Source: Nitrosospira multiformis (GTDB lineage: Bacteria > Pseudomonadota > Gammaproteobacteria > Burkholderiales > Nitrosomonadaceae). Taken from it: a stretch of DNA of 64,000 nt. A program made the position numbers and the translations under genes. This document shows, piece after piece, positions 17,626 to 26,669 of this stretch. How positions within the stretch are numbered: position 1 is the stretch's first letter; each line of letters opens with the position of its first letter. Below the pieces are notes generated by a model. The model had not been told where the DNA came from, searched no databases, and was given only the letters and a program-made list of their open reading frames with translations. The stretch lies in the NCBI RefSeq assembly GCF_900103165.1, contig NZ_FNKY01000001.1:1550001-1614000 (forward strand), read 5' to 3'.

Positions 17626-17654
17626 AGTATAACAAAAGCTTCGAGGTCATTCAA
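17626..17654 (-). promoter_or_regulatory. Sigma-70-like promoter of the 67-residue lipoprotein gene
   Basis: Read on the minus strand: -35 TTGAAT (17649-17654), 17-base spacer, -10 TATACT (17626-17631), about 36 bases before the ATG. The -35 lies in a TCGGATTTGAATG segment that recurs, slightly changed, before the fourth gene near 18050-18070. Confidence 0.65.
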
Positions 17655-17707
17655 ATCCGAAACCGCAAGCTGATGTGATTTCCCTTCACCTGCAAGCAGC
17701 ATTCAAT

Positions 17708-17735
17708 AAAAAAAGCCGCCCCGGAGGACGGCTTT
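17708..17735 (-). terminator. Intrinsic terminator of the fourth small lipoprotein gene
   Basis: AAAGCCGTCC-TCC-GGGGCGGCTTT followed by a T run when read on the minus strand, about 39 bases after the stop. One internal mismatch. Confidence 0.85.
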
Positions 17736-17773
17736 CTTCAACGTTAGTTTATTCTTATTAATATATAAGCCCA

Positions 17774-17995
17774 TTATTTCGGGGGTTCATTTTTCTTTGC
17801 CTCTGCTGCAGCTGCAGCTTCAGCCTCAGCCTTTTGGGCCGCTTCAATGTCCGCATCACTTACCTGTCCTTCACGTTTCTCCCAGAGGCTCGGGGGATAT
17901 TGTCCCGGCTTCCCTTCTCCGGGTTCTTTCTGTCTCAGTTGGTCACATCCGGTTAGTACTAGTACCAGGGCGGCAGCGAGGAGCGAGTACTTCAT
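17774..17995 (-). CDS. Small lipoprotein with Ala/Glu-rich helix
   Basis: The 73 residues have a lipoprotein signal MKYSLLAAALVLVLTGC (lipobox VLTGC), then DQLRQKEPGEGKPGQYPPSL and a C-terminal Ala/Glu/Lys helix (AQKAEAEAAAAAEAKK). AAAGGAG lies upstream of the ATG and a strong terminator follows. It is the upstream-most member of the array and shares its first 15 residues with the 67-residue neighbour. Function unknown. Confidence 0.78.
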   Translation of the reverse strand: MKYSLLAAALVLVLTGCDQLRQKEPGEGKPGQYPPSLWEKREGQVSDADIEAAQKAEAEAAAAAEAKKNEPPK

Positions 17996-18283
17996 TTTTT
18001 TAATCTCCTTTATATGGTTTATAACGAGTCACGGGTAAATATCAAAACATTTCGGCCATTCAAATCTGAAAAGACCACTATCTTAATAGCAGAATTAAGA
18101 TATGTTGTCCAGTTTTTATGGCCCATCCCAGAGCCACGGGTGATAGTGGCAATGGCCAAGGGATAAGGCTTTCAGTGAATCATTAAAACAGTAGCAGATC
18201 ATTTTTTCACCTTACGGCCACGAGGCGGCTTATTTGCCGGCTGAATTACGAACCATCGAAGTGAACATAAGTCAATGACAAAA

Positions 18284-19426
18284 TTATGCGTCAATCCCGC
18301 CGGGTTGGCTTGCTATTTCAATATAACCATAGAGATACCATTGGTAGCACAGTGCAAGAGCCTCATCGTTAAAATGCTTTGCTGTCGGCAATATGAGGCG
18401 ATCAGCGAGTTTTTCCAATGACCGGCGGGCGGTAGCACCGGGTGCATAGCTATCTCCATTCAGAAAAATAGTTTTCTTCCTGTACAGCATACGACTTTTT
18501 AGATCCAGTTGTAATCCGTTTTCTTTAATCTCATAAACAAATTTTTTCTCCGGTAGAGGATCCGATGGCGGCACAAAAAAAATGTGGGGTTTGGGTTCGG
18601 TAAGATAGGTCCCCATAAAATGTTCCACATCCATGCGGTTCCATTTGATTTTATCGAGTGCCGCGCCAGCTTGATCCACCATGGGCGAACCAATATGTCC
18701 CGGACGCGACTGCAAAGTGATATCGGGGTCACGATACATGCCTCTAATCGCGGCATTATCCTGCAGGTAAACGAGAAACTGGGTGGCAAGCTCCTGGTGA
18801 GCGGGTGCGCGAAAGCCGATCGAATAGGTCATGCAATCGTCTTTTGCCACGCCATTGTGAGCGTAACCGGGAGGTAGATACAGCATGTCGCCTGGTTCCA
18901 GCACCCACTCTTGTTCCATTCTGAAATCACGCAGGATTTTTACCGGTGCATCCTCAACCAATCTTTTGTCCCGCTGGGCGGATATCTGCCAAACCCTGCG
19001 CCCCATTCCCTGCAGTAAGAAAACGTCGTATGAATCAAAATGGGGTCCAACCCCACCCTCGCTGGGTGCATAGCTGACCATCAGGTCGTCGAGCCGTGAG
19101 TGAGGGATAAAATTGAATTTAAGCAGTAGTTCGCGGGCTGCTGGAAGGAAGTGATTGATATCCTGTACCAGCAGCGTCCATTGTTTCTTTGGCAGACGTG
19201 AAAAAGATCGAAGTGCAAAAGGACCGTGCCTGACTTGCCATTTGCCATTCTGCTGTGTGATCAGCCGCGATTGCGCATCGTCCCGGCAGGCGAGATCAAT
19301 AAGCTCGCTGCGAGTCAGCAATCCCTGAAAGTCGGGCAGGGCGCCACGCACCAGCAAAGGTTTTTTCTGCCAGTAATCGCGTAGAAAATTTCTTGGTGAA
19401 AGACCACCCAGGAGCGCGGTTTTCAT
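18284..19426 (-). CDS. roxA: RoxA/YcfD-like ribosomal protein arginine hydroxylase (JmjC cupin)
   Basis: An Fe(II)/2-oxoglutarate oxygenase that in E. coli hydroxylates an arginine of ribosomal protein L16. The 380 residues have the JmjC-type cupin at about 85-210 with the iron ligands HxD in GPHFDSYD (about 128-130) and a histidine in GYAHNG (about 189), plus the LEPGDMLYLPPG strand, and a C-terminal dimer and winged-helix region. The N-terminal WQKKPLLVRGA is typical of the family. Its start overlaps the mutL stop (ATGA), so it is probably co-translated with mutL. Confidence 0.88.
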   Translation of the reverse strand: MKTALLGGLSPRNFLRDYWQKKPLLVRGALPDFQGLLTRSELIDLACRDDAQSRLITQQNGKWQVRHGPFALRSFSRLPKKQWTLLVQDINHFLPAARELLLKFNFIPHSRLDDLMVSYAPSEGGVGPHFDSYDVFLLQGMGRRVWQISAQRDKRLVEDAPVKILRDFRMEQEWVLEPGDMLYLPPGYAHNGVAKDDCMTYSIGFRAPAHQELATQFLVYLQDNAAIRGMYRDPDITLQSRPGHIGSPMVDQAGAALDKIKWNRMDVEHFMGTYLTEPKPHIFFVPPSDPLPEKKFVYEIKENGLQLDLKSRMLYRKKTIFLNGDSYAPGATARRSLEKLADRLILPTAKHFNDEALALCYQWYLYGYIEIASQPGGIDA

Positions 19427-21249
19427 CTGCCTCGCATAAACATTTTATCGAGATCGGCAAGACTGATTTCAAACCATGTAGGCCTGCCATGATTGCATTG
19501 GCCGGAGCGTGCGGTGGCTTCCATTTCACGCAACAGCGCGTTCATTTCCGGAATAGTCAACATGCGATTGGCGCGAACCGCACCATGGCAGGCCATGGTC
19601 GAGAGAAGTTCGTTACGCCTGCTGGTCAACGCCTGACTGGCGCCAAATTCCCGGATCTCGCTGACTACATCATGCGCGAGTTTTATCACGTCGGCGTCCT
19701 TGAGCGTGGCTGGAACCGCTCGTACCACCAGCATGGTGGGGGAAAACACCGAGATTTCAAACCCAAGCTCACACAAGACGGCGCTGCTTTCCTCAACTGT
19801 CGCGATATCCAGGCTGTCCGCCTGAAATGTTGCGGGAATCAGCAAGGGTTGCATCGAGAGTTTGTGGTTGTCGAGCGCCGATTTGAGTTTTTCATACAGT
19901 ATTCGCTCGTGTGCCGCATGCATATCCACAATCAATAAGCCGCGATCATTCTGCGACAGGATATAAATGCCGAGTAGTTGTCCCAGGGCAAATCCGAGAG
20001 GCGGAATTTCCTGTTTTTCGTCAACGATCGCCGCTGCCATCGAATCAACTGACGATTCCGTGCCGGTGCCAAACAGGGTTTGATAGAACGCTTGTGGTTG
20101 GGCCACCATCCCGGGAAGCGCAGGTGGCGCATCGGGCATTATCTGCGGCGCGAGCGGTATGACGCGCTGCCGTGCATAGGCGGAAAATGGGGCAATCGCC
20201 GCCCGGCTCCTGTTCCCCGGCACCTGATCCGGACTCGGAGATATGGAGGCCGCGGACACCAATTGCGGCGATGCCAGTGCTTTGTTGATTGTATGAAAAA
20301 TGAACTGATGCAGTGCGCGCGAATCGCGGAATTTAACCTCGGTTTTAGTGGGATGCACATTCACATCCACGCCATCGGCATTCATCTCCAGGAAGAGCGC
20401 AAAAGCCGGATGCCGATCCGGATGGAGGATATCGCGATAGGCTTCGCGTAACGCATGAGTAATCAGTTTGTCGCGTACGAAGCGGCCATTGACAAAAAAG
20501 TACTGGTTATCGCGGGATGATCGTGAGTAGTTGGGCAACGCTGATGCACCCCACAACCGTAAGTCCGCCGCTCGTTCGTCGACGAATACCGAGGTCTGGG
20601 CGAACTCATCTCCCAGCATCGCCGCAATGCGGAGCCGTGCATCCGCGGGGCGCAAATACCTGCGTATGGTTCCGTTGTGTTGCAGGGTGAAGCCGATGTC
20701 AGCGCGTGACAACGCAATCCGCTTGAATGCTTCGTCACAATGAGCGTATTCAGTGGCTTCCGTCTTCAGAAATTTACGCCGTGCCGGCGTATTGAAGTAG
20801 AGGTCATGTATTTCCACCGTGGTGCCTGAGGCAAGAGCTGCGGGCTCAGGTGATGACAAATGACGATCTTTTGTTTGTATCTGCCAGGCGTGTTTTTCCC
20901 CCGCCCCACGGCTTGTCAGTGTCAAGCGCGATACAGCTGCGATACTTGCCAGCGCTTCACCGCGAAAGCCCAGGCTTGCCACTTTCTGCAGATCTTCCAA
21001 TGTATTGATCTTGCTGGTTGCATGGCGGGTAAGCGCGAGCGGCAGATCATCCCGGGAAATTCCGGTTCCATTATCCGCGATACGGATCAGTTTGATCCCA
21101 CCCTGGAAAAGCTGCACCGTTATTTCCGTTGCACCTGCATCCACGCTATTCTCCAGCAACTCCTTGAGTGCCGACGCTGGCCGCCCTATTACCTCTCCGG
21201 CGGAGATCTGGCTGATAAGCAGGTCGGGAAGAAGCTTGATCGCGTTCAT
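19423..21249 (-). CDS. mutL: DNA mismatch repair protein MutL
   Basis: Links mismatch recognition by MutS to strand cutting. The 608 residues have the GHKL ATPase at about 1-330 (LLENSVDAGAT, ADNGTGI, GFRGEALASI), a Pro/Ala-rich linker at about 335-420, and the C-terminal dimerisation domain. The latter carries DMHAAHERILYE, which fits the endonuclease motif DxHAxxExxxxE, plus ACHGAVRA and CNHGRPT. This indicates a nicking MutL, as expected in lineages lacking MutH. It overlaps roxA by four bases and lies 97 bases from cysB. Confidence 0.97.
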   Translation of the reverse strand: MNAIKLLPDLLISQISAGEVIGRPASALKELLENSVDAGATEITVQLFQGGIKLIRIADNGTGISRDDLPLALTRHATSKINTLEDLQKVASLGFRGEALASIAAVSRLTLTSRGAGEKHAWQIQTKDRHLSSPEPAALASGTTVEIHDLYFNTPARRKFLKTEATEYAHCDEAFKRIALSRADIGFTLQHNGTIRRYLRPADARLRIAAMLGDEFAQTSVFVDERAADLRLWGASALPNYSRSSRDNQYFFVNGRFVRDKLITHALREAYRDILHPDRHPAFALFLEMNADGVDVNVHPTKTEVKFRDSRALHQFIFHTINKALASPQLVSAASISPSPDQVPGNRSRAAIAPFSAYARQRVIPLAPQIMPDAPPALPGMVAQPQAFYQTLFGTGTESSVDSMAAAIVDEKQEIPPLGFALGQLLGIYILSQNDRGLLIVDMHAAHERILYEKLKSALDNHKLSMQPLLIPATFQADSLDIATVEESSAVLCELGFEISVFSPTMLVVRAVPATLKDADVIKLAHDVVSEIREFGASQALTSRRNELLSTMACHGAVRANRMLTIPEMNALLREMEATARSGQCNHGRPTWFEISLADLDKMFMRGR

Positions 21250-21346
21250 GGCGGAAATGGAATGAAGATAAGTCGCATTATACCGTCCCGAGTTTCCTCA
21301 TGTTATGCGCAAGACACCCGCAGCGCCGTCTTCAAGAACCGCCGCT

Positions 21347-22273
21347 TCATGAATGCTGTTTCATCGCGGTCTTAATTGCCGCATGGTCAAGGTGAGGTGC
21401 GAAGGTTTCTATAAAATCATAAACATAGCCTCGCAAGTAACTATTGCGGCTGATGCCGATGCGAGTGGTGCTCGACTCGAACAAATGGCTTGCATCAATG
21501 GATCGGAGATGCTTGTCACGCTTTGGCTCGAATGCCATTTGCGCCAGGATACCGACGCCCAACCCCAATTCCACATACGTCTTGATGACATCCGCGTCAA
21601 TGGCCGTAAGCACCACGTTGGGAATCAGGCCTTTTGCGTCGAACGCCTGGTTGATCTTCGAGCGGCCGGTGAAAGCAAAATCGTAAGTAATGATCGGATA
21701 CTGAGCGATGGCTTCCAGCGTCAATTTCTCAAGTTTAAGCAACGGATGTCTCGGCGTGACAATGATGCAACGATTCCACTGGTAGCATGGCAGCATTACC
21801 AGTTCCTCAAACAACTCGATCGCCTCGGTGGCGATCGCAATGTCCGCCTCCCCCGAGGTAACCAGTTCCGCTATCTGGGTCGGATTACCCTGTCGCAAAA
21901 TTAATTTTACCTTTGGGTAACATGCGGTAAAATGTTTGATGGCGGCGGGTAGCGCATATCGTGCCTGAGTATGGGTTGTGGCGATAGTGAGAGAGCCGGT
22001 GGCTTCGTTAGCGAATTCCTGGCCAACCTGTTTCAGATTTTTTGCGTCTCTTAGCATTCTTCCGGCAATTTCCAGGATGGCTCGTCCCGGCGGCGTGACT
22101 CTAACCACGCGCTTGCCGTTGCGTACGAAGATATCCACTTCAAGCTCGTTTTCCAAGAGACGAATTTGTTTGCTGATTCCCGGTTGCGAAGTGTGCAGCA
22201 TTTCCGCGGCCTTGGATAAATTCAGGCCCTGATTGGCAACTTCGCATAAATAGCGCAATTGTTGCAATTTCAT
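21347..22273 (-). CDS. cysB: CysB-like LysR-family regulator of sulfur assimilation
   Basis: The 308 residues have an N-terminal winged helix (MKLQQLRYLCEVANQGLNLS, then SQPGISKQI at about 30-38) and a C-terminal effector domain with TTHTQARYALP and GLGVGILAQMAF, both typical of CysB/Cbl. CysB normally senses N-acetylserine and activates cys genes; Cbl senses APS. It is divergent from the sulfite reductase operon across a 307-base AT-rich region, the usual arrangement for a LysR regulator and its target. Confidence 0.92.
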   Translation of the reverse strand: MKLQQLRYLCEVANQGLNLSKAAEMLHTSQPGISKQIRLLENELEVDIFVRNGKRVVRVTPPGRAILEIAGRMLRDAKNLKQVGQEFANEATGSLTIATTHTQARYALPAAIKHFTACYPKVKLILRQGNPTQIAELVTSGEADIAIATEAIELFEELVMLPCYQWNRCIIVTPRHPLLKLEKLTLEAIAQYPIITYDFAFTGRSKINQAFDAKGLIPNVVLTAIDADVIKTYVELGLGVGILAQMAFEPKRDKHLRSIDASHLFESSTTRIGISRNSYLRGYVYDFIETFAPHLDHAAIKTAMKQHS

Positions 22274-22291
22274 GATTTCTACTCTAATAAC

Positions 22292-22395
22292 GTTAGGTTA
22301 TAATAATCTAACATAATATTCTTTCATGATATATATGTCCGTTGCTATTATGGTGTTTTCTAGGCACCATATCGAGTTATCCGCCCGGTAGGCGG
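22292..22395 (+). promoter_or_regulatory. cysB-cysI intergenic control region
   Basis: The 307-base gap holds a dyad GTTAG-N11-CTAAC (22292-22312) enclosing a perfect TATAAT (22299-22304, plus strand), a plausible sigma-70 -10 with an overlapping regulator site. Downstream, in what would be the leader, are two small stems: ATGGTG/CACCAT (22350-22355 and 22365-22370) and CCGCC/GGCGG (22381-22385 and 22391-22395). CysB binding here is inferred. Confidence 0.5.
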
Positions 22396-22580
22396 CGGAT
22401 GGATGCACGCGGACGTTATAGGGCCGGATTATGTTTAAGCAAAATGGCGAATTCTGTCTGACCTGACAGTTCGTCCCGGATTGGACACGGCCAATGCCGG
22501 ATCGGTATATTGCAATAGTTATCGGTAATCTCTTGCCGCCGGCATCAAGATGATATGGCCATAAATTGTGGAGATTTCAG

Positions 22581-24671
22581 ATGAGTCACTTGAATTACCT
22601 TGCCAACGATGAGGAAATAAATTCGTTCGATCAGGCGCTGCAGGATTATCAGGGCCTGCGCATGGATGTTGATCGTTTTACCGCTGCCCGTCTACAAATG
22701 GGGATTTATGGGCAGCGGCAGGAAGGTGTCAATATGGTGCGGATCAAGCTTCCGGGAGGGCGCGTGAACGGCCCGCAATTGAGCGTGATCGCCGATATGC
22801 TGGAGAAATATGTACGCCACGATGTCGTGCATATCACCACGCGTCAGGATATCCAGATGCATTACGTACCGCTGGAGCATACGCCGGCGGTGCTCCGCCA
22901 TCTTGCTACAGCCGGATTGACGACGCGCGAGGCCTGTGGCAATACAATACGTAATGTCACGGCCTGTCCGCTGTCGGGCGTATGTCCTCGCCAGCATGTC
23001 GACGTCACGAAGCATCTCGACGGGGCGGTTCAGCATTTTCTGCGCAATCCGCTGACTCAGCAAATGCCGCGCAAATTCAAGATCAGCTTCTCGGCCTGTG
23101 AATCCGATTGCGCGCAGGGCATGATGCACGACATGGGAATCGTCGCGGTGCGCAACGGCGACCGCTTCGGTTTCAAGGTTCTGGCCGGAGGGGGTCTCGG
23201 ACATAAGCCGCACGAGGCTATCGTCGTGGAAGAATTCGTGGAAGAAAAGGATTTGTTGCTTGTGATGGAGGCGGTTGTTTCATTGCACAATCGCTATTCC
23301 GATCGTATTAAGCGTGCCAAAGCACGGATTAAGTTTCTGGTTGACAAATTCGGTCCCGAAGGTTTCATCGAGAAGTATCGCGAAGAACTGGCTCGCACTA
23401 AAACGGCACTGGCAACCCAGGATTATCCAACGGGTGAATGGAGCGGTGGCGCTGACAGTGAAGTTCCCGGTATTGGTGCCCCGCGCCGTGTGTTCGCGCA
23501 AAAGCAACCCGGTTATCACGTATTTCCGATCAGTGTGCCGATGGGTAATTTAAACGTGGCGCAACTGCGCGGTCTTGCCCGTATTGCCGAGACTCACGAG
23601 TTGCATGAAATTCGTGCAACGCAGGATCAGAACATGTTTCTGCCGAATGTGCCGGAAGCCAAAATCGGGTCTCTGCGCGCTGCCCTGGCTGCGTTGGGTC
23701 TGGGTGAGCCCCTGGCAGGTGATGATGTGGTGGCTTGTCCCGGCACTTCAACCTGCCGTTTAGGGATAACTTCAAGTACGATCCTCGGACCCAAACTGAA
23801 TGGCGGCAAACATGATCTGAAAATACGTGTTTCAGGGTGCCATAACGGCTGTGCTCAGCCCGAGACCGGCGACATCGGCATTTATGGTGAAGGCAAGCGC
23901 ATGCATGGCAAGCTTGTGCCGCATTATCAGATGTATTTCGGCGGCGATGGCATGGCGCGCGGCGCGCTGGCGATCAAAGGTCCATCGATCCCTACGGCAC
24001 GTGTCGAGACGGCGGTGGAACGCGTGAAATCGGCTTATGCATCCAATCGCGAAGCGGATGAAACGTTCTTTTCCTGGACCCGGCGTGTGGGCAAGGTCTA
24101 TTTCACTGATCTGCTCGCGGATCTGGGCGAAGTAAAACCGGAGGAATTGGAATCGGTCTTGCGCGATCATGGCCGGGATGGTGATTTCAAGGTGTTGCAG
24201 CTGGGCGGTGGCGAGTGCGCGGGAGTGAGTCAGGTGAAGATCGGCTCAAGTTTTTTCGAAGCGGCTCACGAGCGAAATTACCGGGATGCGCTCAAGTTTC
24301 AGCGAAAATTCGAAGATTCGGTTAAGTGTGCCGAAGAGATCGCCCGCTTGATCGGCCAGGGTGTGACCGAACTGCTCAGTGGCCAGAAGCACGACGATTT
24401 GGCTGAGCAGGCGGAGGAGTTGCGCCGGGTATTGCCTACCAAACCGCGTTTATCCGGGCAGTTGGCTAAATTCGCGGAGGATTTTTCGAGTCCGGTCGAA
24501 GGGTTGAATGATGTTCGACTGACCGAATGGTTTTCCGACCTGGATGCGTGGACGATGGAGGTCGCGGAATTCTGCATCGGTTTCGACCGTCAGCTTGATC
24601 TGACTGGCGCGCTGCCGCTAAAGGCTTCAGCCAAGTCATTCCAGCAGACACAATCATCGGTCATGTTGTAA
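22581..24671 (+). CDS. cysI: Siroheme sulfite (or nitrite) reductase, two-half type
   Basis: Reduces sulfite to sulfide (or nitrite to ammonia) with six electrons, in the cytoplasm. The 696 residues contain two ferredoxin-like/siroheme halves plus a C-terminal extension after about 520. The C-terminal half has the cluster cysteines CPGTSTC and CHNGC. The N-terminal half also has CPLSGVC (about 139-145) and CESDC, the same CX5C and CX3C spacing, which E. coli CysI lacks there. I set the start at 22581, after GGAG; the longer frame adds five residues. Sulfite is the likely substrate, given cysH, cysD and cysN downstream. No CysJ flavoprotein is present, so the electron donor may be ferredoxin. 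Confidence 0.92.
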   Translation: MSHLNYLANDEEINSFDQALQDYQGLRMDVDRFTAARLQMGIYGQRQEGVNMVRIKLPGGRVNGPQLSVIADMLEKYVRHDVVHITTRQDIQMHYVPLEHTPAVLRHLATAGLTTREACGNTIRNVTACPLSGVCPRQHVDVTKHLDGAVQHFLRNPLTQQMPRKFKISFSACESDCAQGMMHDMGIVAVRNGDRFGFKVLAGGGLGHKPHEAIVVEEFVEEKDLLLVMEAVVSLHNRYSDRIKRAKARIKFLVDKFGPEGFIEKYREELARTKTALATQDYPTGEWSGGADSEVPGIGAPRRVFAQKQPGYHVFPISVPMGNLNVAQLRGLARIAETHELHEIRATQDQNMFLPNVPEAKIGSLRAALAALGLGEPLAGDDVVACPGTSTCRLGITSSTILGPKLNGGKHDLKIRVSGCHNGCAQPETGDIGIYGEGKRMHGKLVPHYQMYFGGDGMARGALAIKGPSIPTARVETAVERVKSAYASNREADETFFSWTRRVGKVYFTDLLADLGEVKPEELESVLRDHGRDGDFKVLQLGGGECAGVSQVKIGSSFFEAAHERNYRDALKFQRKFEDSVKCAEEIARLIGQGVTELLSGQKHDDLAEQAEELRRVLPTKPRLSGQLAKFAEDFSSPVEGLNDVRLTEWFSDLDAWTMEVAEFCIGFDRQLDLTGALPLKASAKSFQQTQSSVML

Positions 24672-24703
24672 TAAATCTTGATACCTGTTATTGAATCGGT
24701 ACC

Positions 24704-25495
24704 ATGAGCCTGGATCAAAAGATTGCTGACGTGCGGACACTGTTGGATAGGGTGCAGGCGGATTATGCACCGGCTGTTTTCGCCAACAGTTTCGGTGCCG
24801 AGGATATGGTGTTGACGGATATCATCGCCCGGCATTATCCCGGCATTGGAATGTTTACACTGGATACCGGCCGCTTGCCGGAAGAGACTTATAGTCTGAT
24901 GAAAGAGGTGGCGGAGCGCTATGGCATTCGTGTTCCCGTATATTTTCCCGAGTCCGCCGCCGTGGAAGCATTTGTTGCGCAGAATGGCCCCAACGCGTTC
25001 TATGACAGCGTGGAGTTACGAAAAACATGCTGCCATATTCGCAAGGTGGAACCGCTGAAACGTGCCTTGCGTGGAAAGCGCGCGTGGGTCACTGGTCTGC
25101 GCCGTGATCAGGCACCGACCAGAAAGGATCTGACTGAAACGGAGTTTGATACCGGAAATGGCTTGCAAAAAATAAGTCCATTGCTGGATTGGAGTCTATC
25201 CGACGTTTGGGCCTATCTCAAACAATTCGATGTCCCTTATAACGCGCTGCACGACAAGGGATACGCAAGCATCGGTTGCGCACCCTGTACGCGTGCCATT
25301 ACTCCCGGTGAGGATGTCCGTGCCGGACGATGGTGGTGGGAAAATCCAGAAATCAAGGAGTGCGGCTTGCATCCAGACAAGCGGCGTAAGGCTGCGGTAG
25401 TGACTCGTTTGGCGGTGGACTCGGCGGTATCGGGCCAGGCTCTAAGTGAAAAGAAAGAGAGTAGCCAGGCTCTGATAAAGCCCCGTGGTTCGTGA
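24704..25495 (+). CDS. cysH: Adenylylsulfate (APS) reductase, iron-sulfur type
   Basis: Reduces activated sulfate to sulfite with thioredoxin or glutaredoxin. The 263 residues show the PP-loop fold (FANSFGAEDMVLTD), TLDTGRLPEET, the cluster cysteines TCCHIRKVEPL and CAPC, and the catalytic ECGLH near the C terminus. The paired CC and CxxC cysteines mark the [4Fe-4S] form that uses APS rather than PAPS. That fits the absence of an APS kinase domain in CysN. A 30-residue Ser/Lys-rich tail follows the catalytic motif. It lies 32 bases after cysI. Confidence 0.95.
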   Translation: MSLDQKIADVRTLLDRVQADYAPAVFANSFGAEDMVLTDIIARHYPGIGMFTLDTGRLPEETYSLMKEVAERYGIRVPVYFPESAAVEAFVAQNGPNAFYDSVELRKTCCHIRKVEPLKRALRGKRAWVTGLRRDQAPTRKDLTETEFDTGNGLQKISPLLDWSLSDVWAYLKQFDVPYNALHDKGYASIGCAPCTRAITPGEDVRAGRWWWENPEIKECGLHPDKRRKAAVVTRLAVDSAVSGQALSEKKESSQALIKPRGS

Positions 25496-25513
25496 GATTA
25501 TCAGGATTGAGCG

Positions 25514-26506
25514 ATGGATACCCTATTGAGAAATGTGCAAGAATTTATTACTCCCGTTCCGGGTTCTATGATGAGAAGTGAACCGGCGGCCTCTAAACAA
25601 CGTATCGCAAGGCAGTTGGGCCATCTGGATGCGTTGGAAAGTGAAGCTATTCATATTTTGCGGGAAGTAGCGGCCGAGTGCGCCAATCCTGCGCTATTGT
25701 TTTCCGGTGGAAAGGATTCCATCGTGCTATTGCGGTTGGCGGAAAAAGCCTTTCGTCCAGGGCGCTTTCCGTTTCCGTTGCTGCATATCGACACCGGCCA
25801 CAATTTTCCGGAAGTGATTGAATTTCGTGACCGCCGGGCCCAGCAATTGGGTGAGCGGTTGATTGTGCGCAGCATGGAGGATTCCATCCGGCAGGGGAGA
25901 GTAGTGCTTCGCTCTGAAAATCAGAGCCGTAATGCGTTTCAGTCGATAACGCTGCTGGACGCCATTGCCGAATTTCGTTTTGATGCCTGTATCGGCGGTG
26001 CACGCCGCGATGAAGAGAAAGCGCGGGCCAAGGAACGTATATTTTCCTTCCGCGATGAATTCGGTCAATGGGATCCGAAGAGCCAGCGGCCCGAACTGTG
26101 GGATATCTACAATACTCGCGTACATCCGGGAGAAAATATCCGTGTGTTTCCGATTAGCAACTGGACCGAGCTTGATGTCTGGGAATACATTGCCCGCGAG
26201 GAACTGGAAGTGCCGCATATTTATTTTGCCCATAAGCGTGACGTAATCAGACGGGGTAGCGGTCTTTTACCGGTATCCCATCTGGTGCAGCCTCAGGAGG
26301 GGGAGCAAGCGGAAAACGTCATGGTGCGCTTCCGCACGGTAGGAGATATGAGTTGCACCTGTCCGGTGGAGTCTACCGCAGTCAGTATAGGCGAAATCAT
26401 AGCTGAAACTGCGACCACCCGGATTACCGAGCGTGGCGCCACCCGCATGGACGATCAGACTTCGGATGCATCCATGGAGCTGCGTAAAAAAGAAGGGTAT
26501 TTCTGA
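25514..26506 (+). CDS. cysD: Sulfate adenylyltransferase small subunit
   Basis: With CysN, makes APS from sulfate and ATP. The 330 residues have the PP-loop LLFSGGKDSIVLLRLAEKA near 60, DTGHNFPEVIEFRD near 95 and CIGGARRDEEKARAKER near 160, and end in the usual RKKEGYF. There is an N-terminal extension of about 25 residues before the family core (QLGHLDALESEAI). The start at 25514 has no strong ribosome site, so an internal ATG at 25568 or 25571 could be used instead. It starts 18 bases after cysH. Confidence 0.96.
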   Translation: MDTLLRNVQEFITPVPGSMMRSEPAASKQRIARQLGHLDALESEAIHILREVAAECANPALLFSGGKDSIVLLRLAEKAFRPGRFPFPLLHIDTGHNFPEVIEFRDRRAQQLGERLIVRSMEDSIRQGRVVLRSENQSRNAFQSITLLDAIAEFRFDACIGGARRDEEKARAKERIFSFRDEFGQWDPKSQRPELWDIYNTRVHPGENIRVFPISNWTELDVWEYIAREELEVPHIYFAHKRDVIRRGSGLLPVSHLVQPQEGEQAENVMVRFRTVGDMSCTCPVESTAVSIGEIIAETATTRITERGATRMDDQTSDASMELRKKEGYF

Positions 26507-26669
26507 AGTAGCCTCATACAAATTGAGTCAGGCGATAACGGTGCGTTGTCTTTTCATGACTTTGTTGTGTCCGGATTTACGGATTTGAATTTATTAGCGT
26601 TATCCAAGTTCACTGGAACAGAGAAGAACGAGGAAATTCCAGGTGAAAAAATTTCCAGAAGGGCTGTAA

